In this document: positions 56,125 to 64,000 of the stretch, one piece after another | Position numbering within the stretch: position 1 is the first letter of the stretch | Layout of the letters: every line of letters begins with the position of its first letter | Source: Brucella sp. 21LCYQ03 | GTDB lineage: Bacteria; Pseudomonadota; Alphaproteobacteria; Rhizobiales; Rhizobiaceae | Length of the DNA stretch: 64,000 bases | NCBI RefSeq assembly: GCF_023554105.1 | Contig: NZ_JAMJWE010000016.1 | Coordinates: 1-64,000, forward strand | Direction of reading: 5' to 3' | Position numbers and translations under genes: made by a program | Notes under the pieces: model-generated | Told to the model about the DNA's origin: nothing | The model's input: the letters and a program-made list of their open reading frames with translations, nothing else | Database searches by the model: none

Positions 56125-57165
56125 ATGGCGAGCGAGGCACCGTCCTTCTGGTGGGGAAAACCCGACTGGCGTACGCTTAGTCTCGCACCGCTTTCGTGGG
56201 TTTACGGGGCTGTCGCTGGTCGCAGGCTTTTGAAAGCGGAACCGCCAAAGATCGCTGCTCCAGTTCTGTGCATCGGTAATTTTACCGTTGGCGGTGCGGG
56301 CAAAACGCCAACTGCAATAGCATTCGCAAAAGCTGCAAAAGAAAGTGGCCTTAATCCGGGCATCGTTTCACGCGGATATGGTGGCGATTACAAGGGGTTA
56401 CATATTGTCGACCCGTCAAATGATAGTGCCCGTCATGTTGGTGATGAGCCGCTTTTGTTGGCACGTCATGCACCTGTAGGACTTTGTCCCTACCGGCTCA
56501 AATCAGCGCAGGAATTGCTGTCACGTGGCTGTGATTTCATCATTATGGATGATGGCTTTCAAAGCGCGCGGCTACATGCCGATTTTGCGTTGCTGGTGGT
56601 TGATTCCACGCGGGGCATTGGTAACGGCAAGGTTATTCCGGCAGGGCCGTTGCGCGCACCGTTGACTGACCAGATGCGCAAGACCGATGCTGTGCTGCGT
56701 ATAGGTGAGGGAAGTGAAGCGGATTATGTGGTGCGACAGGCATCGCGTGCCGGGCGCGCCGTCTATGACGCGCTATTGATACCTTCATCATTAGCGGAAG
56801 TATCAGGCAAGCGCTGGCTGGCTTTTGCAGGAATTGGCAATCCGTCCAAGTTTTTTACAAGCGTTCGGCAGGCTGGCGGGGATGTTGTGGAAGGCCAGAC
56901 ATTCCCGGACCATTACAGCTATCAGTCTGACGATATTCGAAGACTGATCGAAACCGCAGAAAAACTTGGCAGCGGGCTGATTACAACCGCCAAGGACCAT
57001 GTTCGACTGGCAACTATGCGTGATGTTCCCGACGAGTTTATGCGCAAACTAGCCGTGCTTGATGTCGATCTGGAGTTTGAGCGCAAAGATGCGCTGAGCC
57101 AGATTCTCGATAAGGCTATTGAGCGGTTCAAAGCCCGCTCATTAGAGCGCCATGCGCCTACTTAG
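56125..57165 (+). CDS. lpxK: Tetraacyldisaccharide 4'-kinase
   Basis: 346 residues. It phosphorylates the disaccharide 1-phosphate to form lipid IVA. The P-loop is G-N-F-T-V-G-G-A-G-K-T-P-T near residue 51, and D-D-G-F-Q is the second metal motif. It starts two bases after waaA. Its C-terminal codons (L-E-R-H-A-P-T) form the left arm of a palindromic repeat, so the end of the protein may have been replaced or extended by that element. Confidence 0.94.
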   Translation: MASEAPSFWWGKPDWRTLSLAPLSWVYGAVAGRRLLKAEPPKIAAPVLCIGNFTVGGAGKTPTAIAFAKAAKESGLNPGIVSRGYGGDYKGLHIVDPSNDSARHVGDEPLLLARHAPVGLCPYRLKSAQELLSRGCDFIIMDDGFQSARLHADFALLVVDSTRGIGNGKVIPAGPLRAPLTDQMRKTDAVLRIGEGSEADYVVRQASRAGRAVYDALLIPSSLAEVSGKRWLAFAGIGNPSKFFTSVRQAGGDVVEGQTFPDHYSYQSDDIRRLIETAEKLGSGLITTAKDHVRLATMRDVPDEFMRKLAVLDVDLEFERKDALSQILDKAIERFKARSLERHAPT

Positions 57166-57185
57166 GCGCATCAAGGTCGCTCTAA
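57142..57185. repeat. Palindromic repeat overlapping the lpxK stop codon
   Basis: TTAGAGCG (57142-57149) pairs with CGCTCTAA (57178-57185). Inside it ATGCGCCT (57152-57159) pairs with AGGCGCAT (57164-57171) across ACTT. The TAGAGCG/CGCTCTA arms are the same as in the repeat at 48636-48677. It may also serve as the terminator of the waaA-lpxK unit. Confidence 0.7.
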
Positions 57186-57207
57186 CTCTTTATGAAATAA
57201 GCGTTTT

Positions 57208-57444
57208 TTAAGCTTTCTTACGGCTGCGCAGTTCAGGATTAAGCTCCAACTCACGCTCATAGGAAATCAGGCCGGATGCATAGGCTTCCTGTCGCGCAAC
57301 GCTCCAGTATTTTAGCTCATCAAGCGGAATTTGTGCTGCCGATACCGCGCAAACGACATATGAGCCGTGTTTGACGATTTCAAAATCGCCATCAAGATAA
57401 CGCAGGACGGCTTCGGAAGAGCGCGGTGATTCAAATTTGTTCAT
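57208..57444 (-). CDS. DUF2093 small protein
   Basis: 78 residues that match DUF2093, with L-R-Y-L-D-G-D-F-E-I-V-K-H-G-S-Y-V-V-C-A-V near 12-32 and I-P-L-D-E-L-K-Y-W-S-V. The domain is alphaproteobacterial and of unknown function. ATG 57444 has AGGGA upstream, and the open frame back to 57498 overlaps mutL. It lies 28 bases after mutL and is probably cotranscribed with it. Confidence 0.85.
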   Translation of the reverse strand: MNKFESPRSSEAVLRYLDGDFEIVKHGSYVVCAVSAAQIPLDELKYWSVARQEAYASGLISYERELELNPELRSRKKA

Positions 57445-57472
57445 TGTGTAATTCCCTGATGCAAGAAAGGTC

Positions 57473-59335
57473 TTAGCGCCTTCCGAATAAGCGTTCAATA
57501 TCAGTAAGTTTCAGCTCGATATATGTTGGGCGACCGTGGTTGCAGGTGCCCGATCCAGGTGTTGATTCCATATCACGCAAGAGCGCGTTCATTTCTTCTG
57601 GTTTCAGTCGTCGCCCGGAGCGCACTGAGCCATGACACGCCATGGTCGCAGCAACATGGTTGAGCATAGCTTTCAGACCGTCAGACGTATCATGGTCAGC
57701 GACCTCATCGGCCAGATCACGGATGAGTTGCTGCACGTTCATCTCACCCAGCATCGCAGGCGTTTCTCGAACGGCAATTGCGCCGGGACCAAATTGTTCG
57801 ATCCCAAGACCGAAACGCGCCAGTGTTTCCGCGTGGGTAGCCAGTCGCTCGGCATCGTCTTCGGCCAAATCGACAATCTCGGGAATGAGCAACATTTGTC
57901 CGGGGATTGGACGCGAATGCAGCGCATTCTTCAACGCCTCATAGACGAGCCGTTCATGGGCTGCGTGCTGATCGACAATGACGAGACTGTCATCGGTTTG
58001 CGCAACGATGTAATTTTCATGGATTTGCGCGCGGGCAGCACCGAGAGGCTTCTGCATCAGCTCGACCGGGGCGTCCGCGATTGTGGCGCGCGCATCGGCG
58101 GCAGGCGCTGTAAAAGTTGAAATCGTAGTCTGTGATTCTTCGCGAAATGCCGGAACATGATCGAAATTGAGTGGCTTATGTGCCGGGTGTGCCGTTTGCG
58201 GTGACCATTCGCTGCGGGGGGCAGCGGTGGTTGCTGGTCGCCATGCTGGTGCCGCGTAATTGTTGGTTGTCGCGCGCGGTTGGAAGCCTTGAGCACGAAA
58301 TGCCTGTAACATCGCTTCTGCGCCACTGGTTGCCGGGCGTATGCCAGATTGTGCAAGCGCCTGTTTGATCGAGCCGACGATCAGCCCACGCACCAGCCCC
58401 GGATCGCGGAAGCGCACATCGGCTTTTGCAGGATGCACATTTACATCGACCAATGCCGGATCAATTGTCAGAAACAGCACGGCTACCGGATGGCGATCAC
58501 GAGCAATCACATCGGCGTAAGCACCGCGCAATGCGCCGAATATCTGCTTGTCGCGGATAGGGCGTCCGTTCACATAGGCAAACTGGTGAAGTGCATTGCC
58601 GCGATTAAATGACGGAATGCCAGCAAAACCAGCTAATCTTACACCGTCGCGTTCGGCATCAATATGCAACGCATTATCAGAAAATTCGTTGCCAAGAATC
58701 TGTCCGATACGTTCTAACGTAGCATCGACGCCGGTTCCGGTCGCAGGCAGTTCAAGCGGGGTACGGTCTGTGCCTGCAAGAGAAAAGCGCACATGAGGGA
58801 AGGCAATGGCCACGCGCTTGATTACATCAGTGATCGCGGTTGCTTCTGCGCGATCGGTCTTCATGAATTTGAGACGGGCAGGGGTCGCGTAGAAAAGATC
58901 ACGCACTTCGGCAATCGTACCGCGATTAAGCGCTGCGGGACGCGGACCTTCGAGACGTCCGCCACTCACTGTCACTTCAAAGCCGGATTCTGCATCCTGC
59001 GGGCGGGATTTGAGCGATAGTTTCGAAACCGAGCCGATGGAGGGCAATGCTTCACCACGAAAGCCAAGGGCACGAATATCGTTCACATCATCTGTAAGCT
59101 TCGAAGTGCAATGGCGTGAAACGGCAAGCGAAAGTTCGTTCGATGGAATTCCAGAACCATTATCGGTCACACGCAGCAGCGTTTTGCCGCCACCTGCGGT
59201 GACAACTTCAATGCGGGTTGCGCCCGCATCAATAGCGTTTTCGACAAGTTCCTTGATCACACTGGCGGGGCGTTCAATCACCTCGCCAGCCGCGATCTGG
59301 TTAATAATGGTTTCGCTCAAATGCTGGATCGTCAT
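57473..59335 (-). CDS. mutL: DNA mismatch repair protein MutL
   Basis: 620 residues. The GHKL ATPase is marked by [10 protein letters not shown] near 30, D-N-G-S-G-I-P and G-F-R-G-E-A-L. A variable linker (about 335-425) follows. The C-terminal domain keeps the endonuclease motif [12 protein letters not shown] near 460 and the metal-binding C-N-H-G-R-P-T near the end, so this MutL should nick DNA. Length and domain order are normal. Confidence 0.96.
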   Translation of the reverse strand: MTIQHLSETIINQIAAGEVIERPASVIKELVENAIDAGATRIEVVTAGGGKTLLRVTDNGSGIPSNELSLAVSRHCTSKLTDDVNDIRALGFRGEALPSIGSVSKLSLKSRPQDAESGFEVTVSGGRLEGPRPAALNRGTIAEVRDLFYATPARLKFMKTDRAEATAITDVIKRVAIAFPHVRFSLAGTDRTPLELPATGTGVDATLERIGQILGNEFSDNALHIDAERDGVRLAGFAGIPSFNRGNALHQFAYVNGRPIRDKQIFGALRGAYADVIARDRHPVAVLFLTIDPALVDVNVHPAKADVRFRDPGLVRGLIVGSIKQALAQSGIRPATSGAEAMLQAFRAQGFQPRATTNNYAAPAWRPATTAAPRSEWSPQTAHPAHKPLNFDHVPAFREESQTTISTFTAPAADARATIADAPVELMQKPLGAARAQIHENYIVAQTDDSLVIVDQHAAHERLVYEALKNALHSRPIPGQMLLIPEIVDLAEDDAERLATHAETLARFGLGIEQFGPGAIAVRETPAMLGEMNVQQLIRDLADEVADHDTSDGLKAMLNHVAATMACHGSVRSGRRLKPEEMNALLRDMESTPGSGTCNHGRPTYIELKLTDIERLFGRR

Positions 59336-59392
59336 GTTGCGATTATAGCGGATTCGCTTATGCGAAGAACCGCTAATTCGTCATCATGTCGA

Positions 59393-60808
59393 TCAGCTGC
59401 GTCCATAAATATCCTCGAAACGAACAATGTCGTCTTCGCCGAGATATTCACCGCTTTGTACTTCGATCAGAACCAGTGGCAGAATGCCGGGGTTTTCCAA
59501 GCGATGTTTGAAGCCGCATGGAATATAGGTGGACTGGTTGTTGGTGAGCAGGATTTCGCGCTCGCCATTGACAACCTTGGCTGTTCCAGAAACCACGATC
59601 CAATGTTCTGAACGGTGATGATGCGCTTGAAGGCTGAGACGGCTGCCGGGCTTCACTTCAATACGCTTGATCTTAAAGCCATCCCCTTCTTCAAGGACTG
59701 TATAGGTGCCCCAAGGACGGTGTGCGGTGCGATGCAGCTTTGCTGCTTCATGGCCCTGTGCGCGCAGCTTGTTGAACACTTTTCGAACGTCTTGCGCCTT
59801 GTCGCGATGGGCAACCAGAAGCGCATCCGGTGTATCGACAACCAGCAGATCATGAACGCCGACGAGACTTATAAGCCGGGTTTCGGAAAGAACAAAGCTA
59901 TCGGTGGTGTCCTCAAGAACGGTTTCACCACGCAATCGATTGCCTTCTGCGTCAGGCTCAATCAGATCTGCCATTGCAGCCCATGAACCAATGTCCGACC
60001 AGCCGCAAGATACGGGAACGCAGGCAATGTTGTTGGCCTTTTCCATAACGGCATAGTCGATTGAAATTGCGGGTGTTGCGGCAAAATGGTCTTTTGCAAT
60101 CTCAAGCGTTTTCGTTTCGCCGTTGACGCCTCGACGCGCAGCATCGAGGGCTGTTTTTACACCAGCCAGAACTTCCGGTGCATGGCGTTGCATTGCGTCG
60201 ATCATGGTTGCTGCTGTGAAGCAAAACATGCCAGAATTCCAGTAGTAGCGTCCGCTATCGACATAGCTCTGTGCCGTTGCAGCATCCGGCTTTTCAACAA
60301 AGCGCTGGACGTCTTCGCCATTGACCTCAATATAGCCAAAGGCTGTTTCCGGATGGTCAGGCACAATACCAAACGTGACGATCCGACCCGTATCTGCAAG
60401 CTTGCGAGCTTTGAGCACCGCTTCACCAAATGCTGCTTCATCTTCAATCAGATGATCGGCGGGCATAACCAGCAACATTGCGTCAGCGCCATAGGCTGAT
60501 GCTGCCTGAAGAGCTGCAAGTGCTACGGCTGGAGCTGTATCGCGACCAAGAGGCTCCAACAGAAATGTGTTGTCAATCTTGCGCGCATTTGCGGCCGCAT
60601 AGGCATCCAGCGTCAAAAACAGGAAATCTCGATTGGTGACAGTCAGGATTTGATCGACACCTGCAAGATGTGATGCGCGCGCATAGGTTTTGCCAATGAG
60701 CGTGCCGCCGTCAGGCAGTTCAATAAAAGGCTTTGGGTGTGCGTCGCGCGATAGCGGCCAAAGTCTCGAACCAGAGCCACCGCTGATGATAACCGGAATA
60801 AAGCTCAT
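59393..60808 (-). CDS. manC: Mannose-1-phosphate guanylyltransferase/mannose-6-phosphate isomerase
   Basis: 471 residues. It makes GDP-mannose. The N-terminal nucleotidyltransferase has G-G-S-G-S-R-L-W-P-L-S-R near 10 and V-E-K-P-D near 170. The C-terminal cupin isomerase has R-P-W-G-T-Y-T-V-L near 360 and Q-A-H-H-H-R-S-E-H-W near 390. It overlaps pmm by four bases. In Brucella this pair supplies mannose for the LPS core; the same role here is likely but inferred. Confidence 0.94.
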   Translation of the reverse strand: MSFIPVIISGGSGSRLWPLSRDAHPKPFIELPDGGTLIGKTYARASHLAGVDQILTVTNRDFLFLTLDAYAAANARKIDNTFLLEPLGRDTAPAVALAALQAASAYGADAMLLVMPADHLIEDEAAFGEAVLKARKLADTGRIVTFGIVPDHPETAFGYIEVNGEDVQRFVEKPDAATAQSYVDSGRYYWNSGMFCFTAATMIDAMQRHAPEVLAGVKTALDAARRGVNGETKTLEIAKDHFAATPAISIDYAVMEKANNIACVPVSCGWSDIGSWAAMADLIEPDAEGNRLRGETVLEDTTDSFVLSETRLISLVGVHDLLVVDTPDALLVAHRDKAQDVRKVFNKLRAQGHEAAKLHRTAHRPWGTYTVLEEGDGFKIKRIEVKPGSRLSLQAHHHRSEHWIVVSGTAKVVNGEREILLTNNQSTYIPCGFKHRLENPGILPLVLIEVQSGEYLGEDDIVRFEDIYGRS

Positions 60809-62244
60809 TTGCTGTTCTCATCCTTCGTTACGTTACGGGCGATCTCAAGTCCCATGGTCAAAAGTTCGGCGGCCTGCTCTTCAGTTGCGGCTTCTACGTA
60901 GCAGCGCAGTTCTGGTGCATTGCCCGATGCGCGATAGTGAATTGCGTTGCCGGATGCAAAAAACAGTTTCACACCGTCGATTGTTTCCAAACGAATAATT
61001 GCGTCCGTTAAAGGAAACAGGTTTAAGCGTGCCTCCTCCTGCGTGATGACAGAAAGGAATGCGGCAGTTTTTTCTTGAGCAACGTTTTGCAAGCGGTCGC
61101 TAAGCGCAATGCGGAAACCGTAGCTCTGGGCGATTTCAGAGAGTGGCTTCTGCGTTTCCTTGATCGTGTTAAGGCAAGCGAGAATTGGCAGTAGCGCATC
61201 GCGAGTCGGCAATGCAGAGAGTTTATTCCCATTCTTCTCAATGTCGCTTCCGAGCAGCACGCCGCCATTGGCTTCGAAGCCGATCACAGTTTTAGCATTT
61301 TCGCTCAGCGCTTGCCGTATACCAGCAATCACATAAGGCGAACCGACGCGGGTGCGCAGAGCACGGGTGAATTTTCCGCATTCTTCCAAAGCGGCATTGG
61401 AAGTAACGGGTGTGATGATCACATCAGCGCTTGCCCATGCCGCCGTAATTGCACCGACAAGATCGCCTCGGACAAAATGCCCATTTTCATCGGTAATAAG
61501 CGGACGATCAGCATCGCCATCGGTTGAGACGATAGCATCGAAGTGATTCTCGTCTGCCCATTTAGCGAGAAGCGATACGTCTGCCGGACGCAGCGCTTCA
61601 GTATCAACCGGCACGAAAACATCAGAGCGGCCAAGGGCGGTTGTTTTCGCGCCAAGAGCGTCGAGCACTTTCGTGAGAAGATCACGGGCTACTGATGAGT
61701 GCTGATAGACGCCAACTTTGAAACCTGCGAGGCTGGCTGTATCGAGCAGCGTAATATAGCGCTCGGCATAGGCATTGATCGCCTGATCGCTTGTTGGCAG
61801 ATTTTCAGCTTTGCGCGCCACAATATCTAGGGGAAGGGCGTTGTATGCAACGCTGATTGCCGCCTCGTCATCCTTGTCGATTTCGCCGTCGGCACGATAA
61901 AATTTCAGACCATTGCGGTCATCGGGAATGTGACTGCCGGTGATCATGATGCATGGCGCATTTTGCGCCATAGCAAAATAACTCAGAGCAGGAGTCGGAA
62001 GGACACCACAATCAACCGGTGTCAAGCCTGCATCTTCGATAGCGCCCATTGTAAGGGCTGCAATATCCGGGCTTGAAGGCCGCAAATCCTGCCCGACAAA
62101 AACCCGGTCGCCAGCGTTCAGATTGCCGCGTGCCTTTAGCATCTCAACAAATGCCAGCGAATAGGCATAGGCAGGCAATCCGTTAAGCTCGGTTGCAAGG
62201 CCCCGAAGGCCGCTTGTGCCGAATTTAAGTGAATTGCCTGTCAT
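60805..62244 (-). CDS. manB: Phosphomannomutase (ManB-type)
   Basis: 479 residues. It interconverts mannose-6-phosphate and mannose-1-phosphate. The phosphoserine loop is T-G-S-H-I-P near 100, the metal loop D-G-D-A-D-R-P near 240, and the sugar-binding E-A-N-G-G-V near 323. Its stop overlaps the manC start (ATGA), forming the pmm-manC unit. Phosphoglucomutase activity is possible, as the family is broad, but the context favours mannose. Confidence 0.92.
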   Translation of the reverse strand: MTGNSLKFGTSGLRGLATELNGLPAYAYSLAFVEMLKARGNLNAGDRVFVGQDLRPSSPDIAALTMGAIEDAGLTPVDCGVLPTPALSYFAMAQNAPCIMITGSHIPDDRNGLKFYRADGEIDKDDEAAISVAYNALPLDIVARKAENLPTSDQAINAYAERYITLLDTASLAGFKVGVYQHSSVARDLLTKVLDALGAKTTALGRSDVFVPVDTEALRPADVSLLAKWADENHFDAIVSTDGDADRPLITDENGHFVRGDLVGAITAAWASADVIITPVTSNAALEECGKFTRALRTRVGSPYVIAGIRQALSENAKTVIGFEANGGVLLGSDIEKNGNKLSALPTRDALLPILACLNTIKETQKPLSEIAQSYGFRIALSDRLQNVAQEKTAAFLSVITQEEARLNLFPLTDAIIRLETIDGVKLFFASGNAIHYRASGNAPELRCYVEAATEEQAAELLTMGLEIARNVTKDENSK

Positions 62245-62362
62245 GTCTTGCTCAAACCTGTTTTAGAGATGAATATCAATATACTGCGCCGCGTCTCCTA
62301 TCGCGTATATCCGAGATCGTTTCAATCGTTGCATGTTTATGTGGTTATCGAGAACTTTCTAC

Positions 62363-63448
62363 CTACACGTAATCTCGATGTGCAGGCAGGTTGAGATCCG
62401 GCAGGCTTTCGGCCTGTACGACCGCACGGGCGACAGCCTGGGCCATCACGGTTGCCGCAATTGCGCCGATTGCCGTTACATCAGCTTCAACTCCTGTTGC
62501 CTTGCCTGTCGAGAGCGCAAAGATAGTATCACCATCCCACATTGTGTGGATCGGGTTAATCGTTCGTGCAAAGCCATCATGCGCCATGCCAGCAATTTTT
62601 TTCAACTCGGCTTTGTTAAACGGGACATTGGTTGCAATTGCACCAATCGTTGTATTGGCACCTGCTGACTTTACAACATTCCGGCCCTGCATGATCGCAT
62701 CCATAATGTTGCGGAAGCCTTTGCCATCTTCGTTGCGGGCACCAGCGAGAATCTGCTGCGAATTGGGCGCATAAACATCGGCCACGGCATTAACGGCAAC
62801 AATCGCACCGATTACAACGTCAGTGCCGGGAACTTTATAGCTTGCGGTGCCGAGTCCGCCTTTCATGGCATAGTCCATGCCAAACATTTTGCCGACGGTG
62901 GCACCTGCGCCTGCGCCGATATTGCCTTCGTCTGAGGGTTCCGCTTTGGCGGCTTTACAGGCAAGATAGCCCGTTTCGTCATCCGGGCGGACCGAAAAAT
63001 CGCCAACGCCCAGATCCATGAGAACTGCTGCTGGAACAATCGGGACAACGCCCTTGCCGATCTTAAAGCCGAGGCCGTTTTCTTCGAGATAGCGCATGAC
63101 GCCGGTTGCAGCATTAAGACCGTAAGCGCTGCCACCTGAGAGCATGACTGCCTGCACGCGTTCAACCAGATTGATTGGGTCGAGCAGGTCAGTTTCACGC
63201 GTGCCGGGCGCAGAGCCGCGGACATCGACACCTGCTGTTGCGCCTTCTTCGCAAAGCAAAACCGTGCAGCCGGTCGGGCGCTTGGTCAGCGTGTGATGGC
63301 CAAGCTTTATTCCCGGCACATCGGTGATGCTTCCGCCCATCAATTCCAGCATTTTGGTGTCTCCCCCGCTTGAGGCTTTGGCCTGCCCGACAATGAACGG
63401 CATTGTCCCAAGCCCTGCAAGTGATTTCGTGAATGTTCGTCTGTCCAT
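62363..63448 (-). CDS. P1 family peptidase (DmpA-like) with Tat signal
   Basis: 361 residues. The mature part is a P1/DmpA fold, which self-cleaves to create an N-terminal nucleophile; here the site is probably A-N-T-T-I-G-A-I near 260. The N terminus is D-R-R-T-F-T-K-S-L-A-G-L followed by a hydrophobic stretch and A-K-A, a clear twin-arginine signal, so export to the periplasm is expected. ATG 63448 has GGGGGA upstream. Family members release N-terminal L- or D-amino acids. The ClC gene ends 22 bases upstream. Confidence 0.9.
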   Translation of the reverse strand: MDRRTFTKSLAGLGTMPFIVGQAKASSGGDTKMLELMGGSITDVPGIKLGHHTLTKRPTGCTVLLCEEGATAGVDVRGSAPGTRETDLLDPINLVERVQAVMLSGGSAYGLNAATGVMRYLEENGLGFKIGKGVVPIVPAAVLMDLGVGDFSVRPDDETGYLACKAAKAEPSDEGNIGAGAGATVGKMFGMDYAMKGGLGTASYKVPGTDVVIGAIVAVNAVADVYAPNSQQILAGARNEDGKGFRNIMDAIMQGRNVVKSAGANTTIGAIATNVPFNKAELKKIAGMAHDGFARTINPIHTMWDGDTIFALSTGKATGVEADVTAIGAIAATVMAQAVARAVVQAESLPDLNLPAHRDYV

Positions 63449-63470
63449 AGCTTGTCCCCCCGGATGGATT

Positions 63471-64000
63471 TTAGTCCGTCGTAATATTCTTCTCCTGTGA
63501 ACGACGAAGACGCAAGACGTCAGCGACAAAAGTGCGGGAAAGAGCGTGATAAAGTGGCTCATGAGAAACGAGCCGCGCTGTTCCATAGCCGAGCATCGAT
63601 GCACACATCAGCGGAATCACATTGTTGTGGTTGCCGGTCATTTCCAGAATGATCACAAAGGCCGTCATCGGAGCCTGTACGACGCCTGCAAAATAGCCTG
63701 CCATGCCGAGTACAGCCGCGAGGCTGGCACTGGTGCCGAGCATTAGCCCGATGGTGCTGCCAAGGCCTGCACCCACAGAAAGGGAAGGGGCAAATATGCC
63801 GCCGGGAATGCCTGAAACCATTGAAAGAAGCCCGGCTACGAGCTTCTCAATGAAATAAAAGGGCGGCAGCGAAAGACCTTCGACTGCAGAGCGTGCCTGA
63901 TCGTAACCCGTGCCAAAGGTTGCCCCGCCGGATGCAATGCCAATGGCAGCAACAGCAAGGCCGCATAATCCTGCTATCATGACGGCGCCGCGAAGCGGAG
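63471..64000 (-). CDS. ClC-family chloride channel/antiporter (partial, C-terminal part)
   Basis: The frame is open to the window end, so the gene continues beyond 64000. The 176 residues seen include G-I-P-G-G-I-F-A-P-S-L (the GxFxP selectivity motif) and several membrane segments, ending in a short polar tail. The class is voltage-gated chloride channel or H+/Cl- antiporter; no CBS domains follow, so it is a short-type ClC. Lying on the same strand 22 bases before the P1 peptidase gene, it is probably cotranscribed with it. Confidence 0.88.
   Translation of the reverse strand, partial: PLRGAVMIAGLCGLAVAAIGIASGGATFGTGYDQARSAVEGLSLPPFYFIEKLVAGLLSMVSGIPGGIFAPSLSVGAGLGSTIGLMLGTSASLAAVLGMAGYFAGVVQAPMTAFVIILEMTGNHNNVIPLMCASMLGYGTARLVSHEPLYHALSRTFVADVLRLRRSQEKNITTD

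Overview
The window is ordinary chromosomal sequence from an alphaproteobacterium of the Rhizobiales, most likely the Brucella/Ochrobactrum group. This rests on remembered similarity, not a search. The pointers are a Brucella-type GluP sugar permease, a short HisG with its HisZ partner, a single-domain plant-type GshA, groESL behind a CIRCE element, the pmbA/waaA/lpxK cluster, a pmm-manC pair like the Brucella LPS-core genes, a DmpA-type P1 peptidase, and palindromic intergenic repeats of the kind scattered through Brucellaceae genomes.

Layout. 1-1 kb: the end of what looks like an IS21-type insertion sequence, tRNA-Gln(CUG), and a DUF1127 gene divergent from a LysR regulator. 2-7 kb: xseA, a Tat-type lipoprotein L,D-transpeptidase, gshA and rsmE. 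7-10.7 kb: a MarR-controlled tripartite efflux operon (FUSC, DUF1656, HlyD). 10.8-14.8 kb: a glutamine amidotransferase, a small membrane peptide behind a foldable leader, a phosphatase coupled to a GntR regulator, and a second LysR. 15-19 kb: the glycolate oxidase operon glcDEF. 19-22 kb: an AsnC/Lrp gene broken by an in-frame amber codon, DUF2000, an aldo/keto reductase and a second L,D-transpeptidase. 22-27 kb: tag, a LysE exporter and hisS-hisZ-hisG. 27-31.9 kb: gluP, DoxX, fumC, a small acidic protein, and an FMN reductase divergent from an HxlR regulator. 32-34.4 kb: groES-groEL. 34.7-43 kb: a HAD hydrolase, ribF, a MipA/OmpV porin-like protein, ileS, a lipoprotein, cytochrome b561 and tadA. 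43-48.6 kb: a pseudouridine synthase with very long Arg/Gly-rich tails, rsmD and a pair of M16 peptidases. 48.6-57 kb: a palindromic repeat, a patatin, a CPA2 antiporter, and a run pmbA, inositol-phosphatase family, DUF4170, DUF374, waaA, lpxK. 57-64 kb, minus strand: DUF2093, mutL, manC, pmm, a Tat-exported P1 peptidase and the 3' part of a ClC channel.

Much of the window serves the envelope: two L,D-transpeptidases, waaA and lpxK for Kdo-lipid A, pmm and manC for GDP-mannose, and several lipoproteins and porins. Translation and RNA modification (tRNA-Gln, hisS, ileS, tadA, rsmD, rsmE) and central metabolism (glcDEF, fumC, histidine and glutathione synthesis) fill most of the rest. No prophage, CRISPR array or recognisable defence island was seen. 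The observations most worth a second look are the amber-interrupted Lrp regulator, a nested stem-loop in the ileS leader, a structured leader before a 45-residue peptide, and a palindromic repeat that has run into the 3' end of lpxK.
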